64,000 nucleotides of DNA from Kryptolebias marmoratus (lineage: Eukaryota; Chordata; Actinopteri; Cyprinodontiformes; Rivulidae), in NCBI RefSeq assembly GCF_001649575.2, contig NC_051430.1:17299459-17363458 (forward strand). The letters run 5' to 3'. This document shows positions 1-12,033 of this stretch, piece by piece (within the stretch, counting starts at the first letter, position 1; every line of letters starts with the position of its first letter). The notes under the pieces are model-generated. The model saw only the letters and a program-made list of their open reading frames with translations, was not told where the DNA came from and did no database searches. The translations under genes were made by a program, and so were the position numbers.

Positions 1-3000
1 GAGAGATTCCTTGAGAAAGCAATGGAGGAGAGAGAAGGGAAATAACCTGAATGATGTAACCACAGGGACATCCAACCCTTCAGTATTCACAACATTAAAA
101 CCTGTAAACAGTTTCAGCACAACTGGTGAGGCTCCTTAGCTATTGTTGTATTACAGACTTTATTCACGTCATCTGGATCCTTATTCTTCTTTTAGAAAAT
201 GTAAATATATATATAAAAGACTAAAGAAATTGCAGTGTAAATGCTGAGTGCTGAATGACAAAAAACTGAGTTGTTAAAGCCAAAAGAAGCAGAACACGAG
301 CTAAAAGCTGAAATGAGAAAAACATAACCAAAAGATAAAAAGGAACAAAATGAGAACAAAATGCAGCAAAACACTCACTAACTAAAAGCTAACAGTAGCA
401 CAAAGTACAGCAAGTTTGCTGAAGCAGTATTCAAAGAGAACAATGGTTTTTTTTTTAAGAAATTGTAATGCATTTTGGGGGGAAAGTTTTGAAAAACAAA
501 TTTAATATTTTAAAAAGTATAAAATATGAAAGAGCTGAAAATGTCTGCATGAGCTAAATGTTTTGGTATGTGAATAGTTAAAATGGCAAAAATAGTATAC
601 AGAGCTATTTACATGTCAAGAAAGGTACAAAAGAAAAAACTATAAAAAGAAATACAATCACTATAGTGTGTGTGCTGAATCAGCATTCAGACAGCAATGA
701 CTTCCTGTTAGAGCATCCAGAAAATGCAGCAGACAGTGCAGTCTAGTTGTGCATTTGCTTCCATAGTCTGAATTGCACTCGCCACAAAGACCCCAGAAGG
801 TTTTTGTTAAAGATGCCTGCACAGTGCACAAAGACACACAGACACTGACAAAGGAGCGCTCGCAAATCAACGAAAAGAAAAGCAGCCATCTTTTTTTTTC
901 TCTGAACTGGAGAACACACAAAAGCAGTGACTCAGGGTTTGGGACTCTCTCTTTCCTTTGATTCTGTTTGCCTCTGTTGAAGAACAAACCGCCCTCGAGC
1001 CGTAAGACTCCATTTAGTTCTGCCGGAGAGTCGAGGAGCACTTAGCTTAATGTACGGGACAGTAGGATGATGGTCACACACACAGGCAGAACACTGCACA
1101 TGCGAGGGACTCTGCTCTCTTATCTTTGTCTCAGAGGCACGCACACACAGGCCGAAGAGACTCTCAGGCATTCCATTGATTTTACAATAAAAAATATAGC
1201 TCTGATATTACCCAAACATAATTCATCAATTTAAAAATTTGAATGGAGCTCTTAGATGTGACCTAATTTGGGACGTAGCTATAAGATACATACATGCAGC
1301 CCTGCACCTTATGCTATTTCAAACAGTTTATTTATGTTTGAGATGATAAAAGAAACACAAAAACGGGGGTTTTGGTGCAAACTTGCAAAGTGCTGTATTT
1401 CTTTTTTGTCACATGTTGTTTCTAAAGTAAAATTGCATTGTTAACCTGTTCACAGTGAAACTACAAACCACCTTAAAGGCTGATAACATCTGTCCTATAA
1501 AGCTATACAGTCAGCTCTTGTGTTGCATGATTTGTACGCAGTGCTTTAAAACACAAACATTTCTCTAATTATATGCAACAGTTTAAATGTCTGATTTGTG
1601 TGTGCAGTCCAGAGACTAAAATTAAAAAAATAAATGCGGTACCTGCAGTAAATAATGAAGCAGTAAAGCTGCACCGGACGACTGTGGATCTTCATCCAGG
1701 TTAAAGCTAATGAATGTGTACACTGATTGTGACTGCTTAGATGGGCAAACTGATACAGTTTCCATCTTTACCTTCAGCATCTGTTGCCAGATTCATCATG
1801 TTGCAGGGAAATGCTCCAGGTGTTACAAACAGAAATATTCTGCCCATTTTTGCATTTTATCTGGCAGCTGATGCTTTATACTCCGAGTGCAAGCGGTGCG
1901 GCGATGTGTTTTAACAGTATCTGATGAACGTGGGACACGAGTGTTCTGAAAGGACGCTGGTGTCACTGACAGAGGGATGTGATGGATTAGAGTATCCTGA
2001 GGGGGAAGTCCTGGTCCATCAACAAGTAATGAAAAGTAATTTGAAAACAGCAGGCAGCTATGAATAACTCCACAATGAGTTCTGGTAACATTGTGTCCAG
2101 TGAGAGGCCGTTATTGTCTCGCGTGTGAGAAGAAATGGGTGGAAAACATTACGACTGATGATAGCACATTAGTTGTTGTCTTCGGGAGTGATGACAGTCT
2201 GTGAATGTGTCTGACTGAAAATCAATCACAGGCAGAGGCGATATTACACCATGTCTGTGATCAATTTCACAAAAAAAAGAGTGCAACAAAGGAAATGGCA
2301 CAAAGCAACAGCAAGAGACCAAAATGTCACACGTTTTTTCGATTTCTTTTTCTTATTTAAATGCAATGCAAATGTAAAAATCTTGTAAGAAAAACAAATT
2401 CCCTCTCGAAGTCAGCCTCTAAACACACGGCAATCCATCCAAATTTCTGTTCTGCCTACCGTTACAAGGTCCTGTATAGTCTATAACGTAGCTGAGCTAA
2501 AATACCAGAGGGAAGAAAGTCAAATGGATTGTGATTATTGTCCTGGAACAGATTGAACAGTCTATAAGGAGGAATGTGAGCTGAATACTGTTTCAGCTCG
2601 GGAGCTCAGGTGCATTTCTTTTGCTGAGAGGAAGGTGAAATTTACAAAAGGGATCTGAGGAAGGGGTTTGAAGCTCAAGCTTGAATTTAACCTCTGTCTA
2701 AAGTAGCTTATTGCTTTTGTCTTCAACACAAAAAGAGCATTTTACAAAGTGAATGGAGGTTTTTCCTCTATGATCTGTGTGTAACTGATTGATTCTAGAG
2801 TTTTGGATCTCATGTACGATGTTCTCATTTGAGTCAAACGAGGTGTGTAATTGTTATTGAATTATTTAATTCTACTTGCGTTAATGAAGACAACATGGGT
2901 AATAGACTGTCGTTTTTTTATCGCACATGGGACAAATAAAATGCAGTTTAAATCAATTAAAGACAAGTTTTGTGCATTTATTGAGACAAATTTGACAAAA

Positions 3001-4500
3001 ATAATGTGTCCTCTCAGGACTCTTACACAAATTCTGCAGCTTTTTGTTTCTGTAGCACTGTTTCATAATGACCTTTGCAGAGAAGGGAAAAAAGGTTGTT
3101 GCATACATTGCAAGATTAAATTCAAAATAAAAAGATCAGAGGCAAAGACAGGGTGACAAACGTTACTTCAAATGAGCACTTCGTGAAACGTGAATCCTCT
3201 GCTCTGAAGTGGAAATAAACTTAATCTGTAGAAGTTACGGCTTCCAGTCATTCAACAGGAAACCCTCACTTCCTACAGAGCAACTGGGATTATCCTCTGT
3301 GCCTCACGGTCATGCTTCAGATTTAAAGCCTGCAATCACTGTCAAAACATGTCACAGTAAAACAGGGACCTGTGCCAGGCCTTGGTTGCAAAAAAATGCT
3401 AGTGATGTTATTTATTTAATGTGTTGAATCGGGACTTTTAACATCTTTTTGATTTTATTTTTAAAACATTACAGCACTGCCAGTCACGCCAACCGTGCTT
3501 TCACTTATTGTTTTCTTAAAGTCAGCTTGCAGGTCCTGACAGGACACCCTCAGACAGCAAAGAAAGCTCAGCCAGGTGGTGACGAGGCACAAGTCCAACA
3601 GTTTCCTCTCGCAGCTCCGCCACGGCTGAGAGCGACCATATGTCTCTTCTCCCTGGAGTCTGCCACAGCTCAGGACTGCCAAGCCATTAGGCCCATCACA
3701 CATATGTGCTGCGATACCGTTAAGCACTATAGTCATCGAGTAAAGCAGCAGGAATGTTTGTCTGTGCTGCCTTCGCCTGAGTGAACTACAGTAAGATGAC
3801 TGCAGGGAGGTTCATAAGGTGGTGGTATTCTCAAAAGACTTACACATTCGTTAGATATGTAAGTTTGCTCTTTTGGTAACTGAGCTTAAATAGCTATAAT
3901 TACAGCCACAGAGTCTGGAGACCTTGGCTGCTATTACAGGCACACAGTTATATGCAATCCACAAAAACAAACCAATGATATCCGGGGAAACTTTAATAAA
4001 ATTGCAATACTCTTAAATGTATTTAAATTGTCTTTATTAAAATACATTTACCTTTTTTTTTATAGTCGCACAAGGTTGGTCATTTTGGGGACACTTTATT
4101 TACCTTTGTCAAAACTTTAAATAATAATGTATACTGAAATCATTTTGATATATTTGGATTTATCTAAGCGTCCAATTTTTAGACTGGAATTTGGGTAGCA
4201 TTTTAATTATATCTGCTTTGATTTGATTGTATTTTAGCTTATTTTGTTGCTTTTATTTTAATTCTGCTTTGATTTATTTCTTGTTTATTTTTATGTGATC
4301 TTTGATGTGCACCTTGCAATTTTTACATTAAAAACGGTTATATTAATGAATATAATATTTAACTTACTAAAAACATTTACACAGTGCCACCTTACTGTGC
4401 CTTTACACACGGCTAAAGTAAGGGTAAATTAAACAATTAATATTCCAAAATCACAGTAAAGGTTTAAATAGACGAGTTTCCTTTAACTGTGGCAGGATAG
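1..4500. other. Gene-free region upstream of poc5
   Basis: I find no coding exon, RNA gene or splice-supported reading frame here. The sequence is AT-rich with short accidental open frames on both strands, the longest about 126 codons on the minus strand at 661-1041, with no recognisable domain. In human the next gene beyond POC5 is SV2C, transcribed away from it, so an unannotated 5' exon of that gene could lie here, but nothing in the sequence demonstrates it. One dispersed repeat copy lies at about 190-604 and is listed separately. Confidence 0.6.
190..604 (-). repeat. TTTTAGC-rich dispersed repeat, copy A
   Basis: Read on the minus strand this stretch starts with a block like CCATTTTAACTATTCACATA, runs through an AT-rich middle and several TTTAGCTTTTAGC units, and ends with a CATTCAGCACTCAGCATT block. 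The same order of blocks occurs at about 18271-18661, 19917-20315 and 52774-53245. Boundaries are by eye. There is no open frame of substance and no obvious terminal inverted repeats. I do not recognise the family. Confidence 0.6.
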
Positions 4501-4518
4501 AGCGTTGTTCCGCTTGTC

Positions 4519-4621
4519 GTTGCCTTGGAAACAGTTTAACCAATCAGAGGCGATTTACTTGGAACTGTGGGAAATATTAGCCAATCAGAAGGTCTGTTGT
4601 TTGAGCGTTAGTCTATTTGAA
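4519..4621 (+). promoter_or_regulatory. poc5: poc5 core promoter: X-box, two CCAAT boxes, CHR-like site
   Basis: GTTGCCTTGGAAAC at 4519-4532 fits the RFX X-box consensus GTNRCC-N0-3-RGYAAC. CCAATCAG occurs at 4540-4547 and again at 4581-4588. TTTGAA at 4616-4621 matches a cell-cycle homology region, about 28 bases after the second CCAAT box. X-boxes drive centriole and cilium genes, and CCAAT plus CHR drives G2/M genes, which suits a centriole component. The first exon is probably non-coding and ends near a tag|gtaatt donor at about 4698. The coding exon follows an acceptor directly before the ATG at 5439. Transcription start and factor binding are inferred, not seen. Confidence 0.6.
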
Positions 4622-5075
4622 ACGGCAAAGCAAGCACTTTCCAACGGACGACTTAACTTGAGGAAATAGTTACATTCTATAAAAATATAAACAAGTAGGT
4701 AATTTTCCATAAACAGTGTTGTATGTACTTTACGTTACGTTAGACCTTCTTGCTTCATACAGCTTAGTTAGATATTTTTACTATGAACTGCAGTTATAAA
4801 AGGTATGTTTTGGTCTGCAAAGATTAGCTAGCCTAATGGAGTCAGTAGCTAATAATTGTGTGTGTGAGAGGAGTTGAAAACAGCTTTAAATTTAAAACAA
4901 ACACAGTTTAAAGGCATTTGGACTTCTTTCGGATTTTTGTCATAGAACACATCAAGTAAGCTAATGCTAATTTGGGTTTGTGCTATAATATATTTTAAAT
5001 ATGTTTATAGATAATCTGTTTTGTGCCCTTTTTTAGATTAAATTGAACTGTTTACTACTATCTGCACTGTTTTAG

Positions 5076-5077
<2 letters not shown>

Positions 5078-5152
<75 letters not shown>
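5078..5152. repeat. Compound (CA)n(TA)n microsatellite
   Basis: About 22 CA units run directly into about 14 TA units, in the first intron upstream of the poc5 ATG. It is a simple tandem repeat with no other content. Confidence 0.95.
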
Positions 5153-5438
5153 CATAGCAACCTGTTTCCATCCAGCTTCTTTAGAAATATTAGCATATTT
5201 TACTTTAACTTATTCAGGATTTCAAAAGTTTAGTTCTTTATTCTGAACATCTGTTTGTATGATTAGTGTCTATAGCTTGGATCCAACCAGATACAATCGT
5301 TTTACTATCATGTATGAAGCATGTATGTGTCACAACAAATAAATCATACAAGAGGCACTAAAATCTGACATGGGTACTTTTTAAAATGTTGTATTAAACT
5401 CCAGCTGTTGTCATTGCTCTGTGTGTATTTGGGCTTAG

Positions 5439-8400
5439 ATGTCCTCAAATGAAGAAGAGCCAAGCAGTCCAGTTCTGCCCAAAGACTCAGACCGGGGCAG
5501 CTCTGTCTCCTCTGAGCTTCAGGTGAATATATGAAACCTTAATGTAAATTCAGTCACACTGCTGATCTGTGAAACGGTAACGTTACATACAGCAAAGTTG
5601 TTTAGGACAATAACCAATACTTGATAGTATTTGATTAATTATTCAAATGAAACAATTTGGTATAAAACAATAGTTGGGCTGTTTATTTAAGCTTTTGATT
5701 AATTAAAAACATACCACAGTGTCAACACAATTGTGTAAAGACCCTACCAGTGTTTTAAACTGTTTGTTTGCGAAATTACCTCAGAATGATAGCCCCAAAA
5801 CACAGTTGCTTTTTATGAGTTACATTCAACTCATTGTACGTTGTTAAAATTAAGGAAGAGGTGGTTTGCACTTCTTAAAAATGCTATATACATTAGGATT
5901 TCCTTTGCAACTCAGTTTTGTTACAAACTCAGTTGAACTATTCAAGAGTGATTTGTTCTTTCCTTTTGTTTCTGTATGTTCCTGTAACCCGTGTGTGTTT
6001 TTTTAACTCCATTGGTTTTCTCCAGTGGTTTACGGCTCAGGAGTGACACTTCTTCTGACAAATTGCCTTTACTCTTTTTAATCACATTACTGTAAAGTTT
6101 TTGTATCACCATGAGTTCTTTGGGGAAAAAAAAAGTAAAAGTAATAATGTACAATTTTTTTGTCTTGTTAATGTCTTCTGTGATGCATGGTTTATCTCTG
6201 CACAGCTGGACACACTTGTTTTATTCTGTGTGTGTGTGTGTTTGGATCCGCAGGATGAGTACGAGGAGCTCCTCCGCTATGCTGTCGTCACCCCTAAGCT
6301 TGAGACACTTGCCGGTGGTCAGTCGAAGGGTTTGATTTCTCAGAGTAAAGATCGGACAAAGTCACAGCATCAGCCAGGTAATTTGCGTTCTCCTTTGTAT
6401 GCGAGGCACATCCATAAACGCACACTTTTCTGCAGGTTTCCTGACAGAAACTCAACAGAATCCGCTGCCCCCTATCAAACTTTCAAAGGAGATTTGTCAC
6501 CTCGGCATATAGAAAGTTTAGTGTCTGTTCATCAGCTTTGGGTTTTCAGCTTATAAGCCAATCTGCAGTAAGAGACTAGATACCAGTGTGCCCTATTGCA
6601 CCCCCTGTCTCTTTTTCCCTTCTTAAACAGTCCATCAGACTCCCTCCCTTCCCTCCGTTTCAGCTCTCATTGAAGGTTTAGCGCTTTAGCTGTCGTGGAG
6701 CAGAGCGCAGGGATGTAGAGAGCATACAGGCTGATTGGTAATGATCTCTTGGAACTGTGCCCACAGTGATCTTTAGAGTGCAGGCTTTCTCCTCTCCTCC
6801 CCGCAGAATTTAATTAAGATATTGACATAAATGCATTCTTGGACAAGGAGCATCTTATTCAGCATTCTCACCAGCACATACTATTCTGGTCTTAACCTGT
6901 CTTCTGTTTTCTAAATCCTGCTCTCACCTTTAAATAATTTGATTCCAGATTTGTTTTGACAGTGTTTAATTTGTATCCATGTTTAACTCCTGTGTCTTCT
7001 GACAGAAACTACAACAGAGGCGAAAGATGGGAGACATTCCAGCAGGAGCGTCAGATCATCACAGGCATCCCCTTTAATCGCTGAGCACTCCACACATTCA
7101 AGAGCCCCTCCTGGTAAACTGAATAAAACACAAAGAAAAAAAACCAACAATGTGCAGTTTCTTATTCATTCTTCTTTATATTGAAGAGGCTCAGAAATAC
7201 CCAGACTATAGAATGAAAGTGCTGTTTTACATGTTCGGTTTGTTTGTGTTTTCTGCCTTTTAGCTGGCCAAACGGCCGGTCGGTCGTCCAGCAGGGTGTC
7301 AGCGCTCTCATACACACCCTCAGAAAACTCACAGGCCCCTTCCGAGAGGTCGGTCAGCCCAGACCCCCACGAGCCTGATGTGACAGAGATGTTTGTTTCA
7401 GAGGAGAACATCAGCAAAATGGAGAACATTCTAGAGACATGGAGCAGCAACCTGAAGGTTAGTCTGCTTCCTCACACCATAAAAAACCTCCTTCCACTAT
7501 CAGTTATTCTAGCTTGAGGACTAAACTATAATGTTTACTTCCATAAGGCTTAAACACGGTTTGTTAGTAGAAATGTCAGTTTTCACATCAGTGGTTAACA
7601 TCGAAACAGGCTTCAACACGCGTTCACGATCATTTGAAACTTTGACAAAAATTAGATTATTTAATGTAAAATAAATGTACTAAACTAAAAAAATTTCCTA
7701 GAATTCAATGTCAATAAATAACTTTTTTTAAAATCTGTATCATTTAGCTACTACCAAGCCATTGTGACATAAAGGTAATTGACAGAAACTGTAATTCACA
7801 TTCATTTCTTTTTACAGTTGATTGTAGCTAAAATTTGAGGCTTGTGTTTTCCCTCAGATCAAAGCTTGTCAAGGAGCTAAATCTTAACAGTCCTTTCTAA
7901 ATGATGACAGCTTTGCGTATCCTGGAAGCGGTGACCTTTTAATTGTGTGTGTCTAGCAGTGGAATTATTCTGGAGGAGGTAATTGATGTCGAGTGTGTTC
8001 ATCCTGCCCTTTTTCTTCTGCTGTCGTACATCTCATTCATGGAGCGTCGATGACAACCAATCAGCGCTGATAAAGGAGCAAGAGTTTGACTTGAGGAAAG
8101 CCAGAGAGAAGCAGAGCGTTGAGGGAATAAATGTCTAAAGACTCTTTAGATCTTGTGATTCATGAAATGAGTTGGGGAAGTTCTTGATGCAAACGCAAAA
8201 TCAGTTGTTTGATTTTTATATTGAACTTAGCAAATTTACTTTTTGGAAACAAAGGCTGTGTGACTTTGACGGAAGATGTGTGTTTTTATACTTAAATCTG
8301 CTATATATTAAAAAAAAACAGTAATACAAAACATCTCGTGACTTTCCAGTTCTGTGTTCCATTTTTTTAGTCAAACGTGCTGACGGAGCTACGCAAGTGG

Positions 8401-11400
8401 AAGTTTGTCTTCATGGAGCGACACAAGCTGGAGATGATGAAGGAGAGGGAGAGACACGCAGCCCAGACAGCTGACCTGAAGTCAGAGCTGGATGGCCTGA
8501 AGGAGCTGCTGCACACCTACGAGACTTCCAACCAGAGAAAAGATGAGGTGTGTGTATTGATTTCATTTCTGTAGCAGATCTTAACATGGTTGGCAAATAT
8601 GGATTAAAACTGAGCAGAGTCAAAAAAATAAAAAAGGCTCAAACACCAAAGGGATTATATATTGCATCATAGTAGATTTTTTTATTTTTTTGCACTAAAC
8701 AGCTCTTCCACAGATGTGGAAAAAGGCCTGTTTCATTTCATATATGCCAACCTGCTACATTCTCATGATAAACTCCCAATAATAATGTAGTGAAACAAAC
8801 TGATGCAACAGAATCCAAGATAAAATTTCTAATATTAACACGTTTGATGTGTCCCCCTGCAGGTGATTATGAACCTAAGCCAAGTATTGGACAAACAAAA
8901 AGAAAAGCTTGAAAAGATGAGATCCTTCACCCACTGGAGACTTCAGCACGCCCAGGCCAAAGAAGAAGTATGAATTCCCGCAAGTTTCTACGTGTGCTTT
9001 TTAAATGTTTTCATGCTTTTTAAAAAAAAATGTTGGGCGTTTTCCCCAACAGGCTCACGCTTTTCAGGCGGCGCGGCAGCACTACAACATGCAGCTGAAG
9101 AAGAAAGCGTGGTTAGGCTGGCACAGTCTCGTTCAAAAACACTGGAAGGTCAAGGTGGAGCGGGCTTGTCGATCGAGAGCTGAAGAGGTCTGCTCCCGCC
9201 TGTCTACAGAGTACGAGGTCAAGCTGGCAGAGGTAAAAAGTAGGAAAAGTGGCTAAATAACCTTTAAATGAAACAGCAGGATTTGTTAGGCCTGTTGAGT
9301 TTATTATTTTAGTGTTGCTGATGTACATTTAAGGTGCTTCTTACAGATCTGAGGTTGGAAGTGAGATATGAAACTTTGCAAGTATAATTCAAACCGATAA
9401 CCAGCATATTCTCTCCGTGCTTCGCCGTCTGTTTCCGCAGCACTACGAGGCTCTAGAGAAGGCTCAGGCGGAGATTCGAAGGCTGCGAATAGATCGAGAG
9501 CGCTACGAGGAGTCGATGAAGAAAGCCTTCATGAGGGGTGTATGTGCTCTCAACATGGAGGCTCTCAGCATGTTCCAGTCAGCAGAGGGACGACCAGAGC
9601 AGCCCCCAGTTCATGAACAGCATGGTCTGTAACAACATCATCAGAAAGTGTCCATAAACAATCAGGCAAATCAAGTCCCCGAAACTCGTTGTTGTGATAA
9701 AAGAGCACCACAAAGCCTCAGTGACGTCAGCTAGGATAAATATGTAGCTTCTTGTTGTTGATGCCAAACTTACATCCTGCCATCGTGCTGGAATAAAAGT
9801 CAGGATTTTCCATATTAAGCAGCAGTTCTGCTCGAGCACATGGCTGCTGAAGATGGATCTCATTATCTTTTAGCTTGTTCTTGCATGGTCCTCTGCTCAC
9901 CCATCTGCTCCTCCAGTTTAATGAGTTTCGCAACCTGAAATGTTTGTCATTATCTGACTGTCAGACTGGACTGCTAACTTTAATACTCTTTCCTGTTTCT
10001 TTATGATCTTTCTCATTAATGAGGCAAGTTTTGCACACAGAATAGACACAAAATGTTCTTGTACATTTTCTTTTTTTGCAGGAGTTAAGCTGAAGTCACT
10101 ATCCACCACTTTTTTTTAAAGTTGCATAGGTGTCTCGATTGTTGAGAGGATGGAGATATTGACATTTAACGTCTCTTTGTTTTAACCAGATGTCCACTTT
10201 ATATTTTAATATTTTTTTGTAGATTCTGCACCTCCTCGGGATGAGCCTAGATCAGCTCCACCAGCTCACCTCCAGCCGTATCCCTCCACCTCTACAAGGT
10301 TTAGTCCAGTCCACTTCGACCACCTCGAGCCTTCTCAAAGGGAACACGATGACATGGTGAGTGCCTGATAAGCTAATAAAACATTCAAACGCCTTATTCT
10401 GCCTTACACCATTTTAAATTTAGTTTTGTTTTCAAATTGTTACATCAGCTCATCTTATGTTGAACCTCTGATTGTATTAAGGTTCCTCAAAGAGCTTTAC
10501 GTTGTGTTTGTCATTCAACCATTCACACGAACACTCATACAGCGCTTCTTATTATATCATTCCTGGACTGGAAGTCAGCTGCTTTATCATCTCAGCACCA
10601 GCTGCTTGAGCTTCTTGTCATTTTTTATTTTTTTATCTTTTTCCTAGGTGGGTTCCAGAGCTCCAACGTCCCATGAAGAAGTACTCCCTCCCACCACGGT
10701 GGTGCACAGCTCGCTTCCACTTGGTGGCATTGCAAGTTCCCATAAACAGGTCAGCGTTGCACACCTTGACTCCCCGATGTTGATTCATCAGACTTAAACT
10801 CAGGAACAGTATCAGCTTTTCGGCTGCTGCTTTATACTTTGACAAAGTGCAGCTCATTTCAGAGAATACAAGCATAAGAAGTCTCTGTGGAGCTTCCAGG
10901 GCCCTGAGTGGTTTTAGCTCACTGTTAGCCTGTCATGACTTTACTTTCTTTTCTCACATTTCTTGCTCGATTTCTATTGTTTTATATCCAGTATAAACAC
11001 AAAAGCGAAACTTGTTTCAGGTCAGTGGTCGTATTGTGACAGCGGGGCAACAGAAACCATCTAAGACTGTGACTGCTCGCATCGCTGCGCGGGCCGACGT
11101 TGGTAAATCAGCCCACAGCAACCTGCAGGTGATGGGAGTGGCTCCGCCCATGAGCTCTGTGGTGGTGGAACGTCATCATCCCGTCACACAGGTGAGTAAG
11201 CATCGTCGCCGTTGCTATCTGTCGCTAATCCCAGTCCTCACGTGGTCCTGTAAAATAACGTTTCCCCGTTCTTCCTCTTCATCCCTCAGCTCACGGTGGG
11301 ACAGGCCACAGCGGCTAAGTTTCCTCGATCGTCCCAGCTGAGGCTCACCTCCACTGCAGGCAGAGGCTCCTCCAGAACACACACCAGCTCGTGCCACGTG

Positions 11401-11424
11401 CACTCAATCAAAGTTGTTGACTGA
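5439..11424 (+). CDS. poc5: POC5 centriolar protein, complete, 12 coding exons
   Basis: Centrin-binding protein of the distal centriole lumen, needed for full-length centrioles. Exons: 5439-5522, 6254-6377, 7006-7113, 7264-7457, 8371-8547, 8863-8967, 9053-9232, 9441-9624, 10223-10356, 10648-10749, 11021-11191, 11290-11424. They join in frame to 565 residues (human about 575). Recognised by [16 protein letters not shown] with [10 protein letters not shown] at the start, [18 protein letters not shown], the centrin-binding stretch [63 protein letters not shown], and the exact C-terminus HSIKVVD. The middle third is charged and coiled-coil-like with Sfi1-type Trp repeats; the C-terminal third is Ser/Pro-rich. 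The ATG lies directly after a splice acceptor, so the 5' UTR is on an upstream exon. Donor 9625 (GTCTGT) is weak but frame-consistent. No breaks seen. Confidence 0.96.
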
Positions 11425-11804
11425 TCGAACACTCGGCCTGTCTAGATGTAAGATTTAGTAAATTCTATGCAAAAACATATTGATTTTTTTATTATATTAT
11501 TAACAATGTGACAGGTGGATAACAAACCATTCATTTTGTTTTTTTGTAGCTTACCTTCATGAACACAGTACGTGTTTTCTCAGGAGAGTTGTACACATTT
11601 TTAATAATACTTATTACTAATTTAACAGCTTAGAATTTCAAAACAGACTTTTTTTTACATTAAAGGTGTTACTTTAAATTATGCACAATTTAAACTGTCA
11701 AATGTTTGTGGATGAACCCATGATGTGGAAACAATTCAGCACCATTGGTTGTTTACTAAACCAAAGTCATCGTCTAATGATCTGATGCAGGATGCTTTTT
11801 TTTA

Positions 11805-11810
11805 AATAAA
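11805..11810 (+). terminator. poc5: poc5 poly(A) signal AATAAA
   Basis: AATAAA about 380 bases after the poc5 stop, inside a T-rich to A-rich transition. Cleavage would be expected 10-30 bases further on, within the ankdd1b 3' end. Confidence 0.6.
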
Positions 11811-11825
11811 TTATTTTACTGCACA

Positions 11826-11831
11826 TTTATT
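11826..11831 (-). terminator. ankdd1b: ankdd1b poly(A) signal AATAAA (minus)
   Basis: TTTATT on the plus strand gives AATAAA on the minus strand, about 200 bases past the ankdd1b stop. It faces the poc5 signal only 16 bases away. Confidence 0.55.
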
Positions 11832-12033
11832 TTAAAAATCCTTGGGTGACGATGGTTTAAACAGCTACCTTTCAGCCTTTATGATGCACTTCCCCTCTTC
11901 AGGAAACACAGCAGCTCTTGCTGCTGGTGTTCTCTGCCTCTGAACGTATCCTGTCTGGAAGACAAATTAACGTTTAACACACAAGCGAGAGCAGCTCGGC
12001 AGTGTTTGTCAGCTTGTTGTTTATGGAAACTGG

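Larger units (their letters stand above)
11425..12033. other. Convergent 3' UTR region between poc5 and ankdd1b
   Basis: These 609 bases separate the two stop codons. They hold only AT-rich untranslated sequence and one poly(A) signal for each strand (11805-11810 on +, 11826-11831 on -). I see no further gene. Confidence 0.75.

Noticed and set aside
661..1041. A 126-codon minus-strand frame near the left edge
   Set aside because: No recognisable motif, and the complement is also partly open. A 5' exon of an sv2c-like neighbour was considered but nothing supports it.
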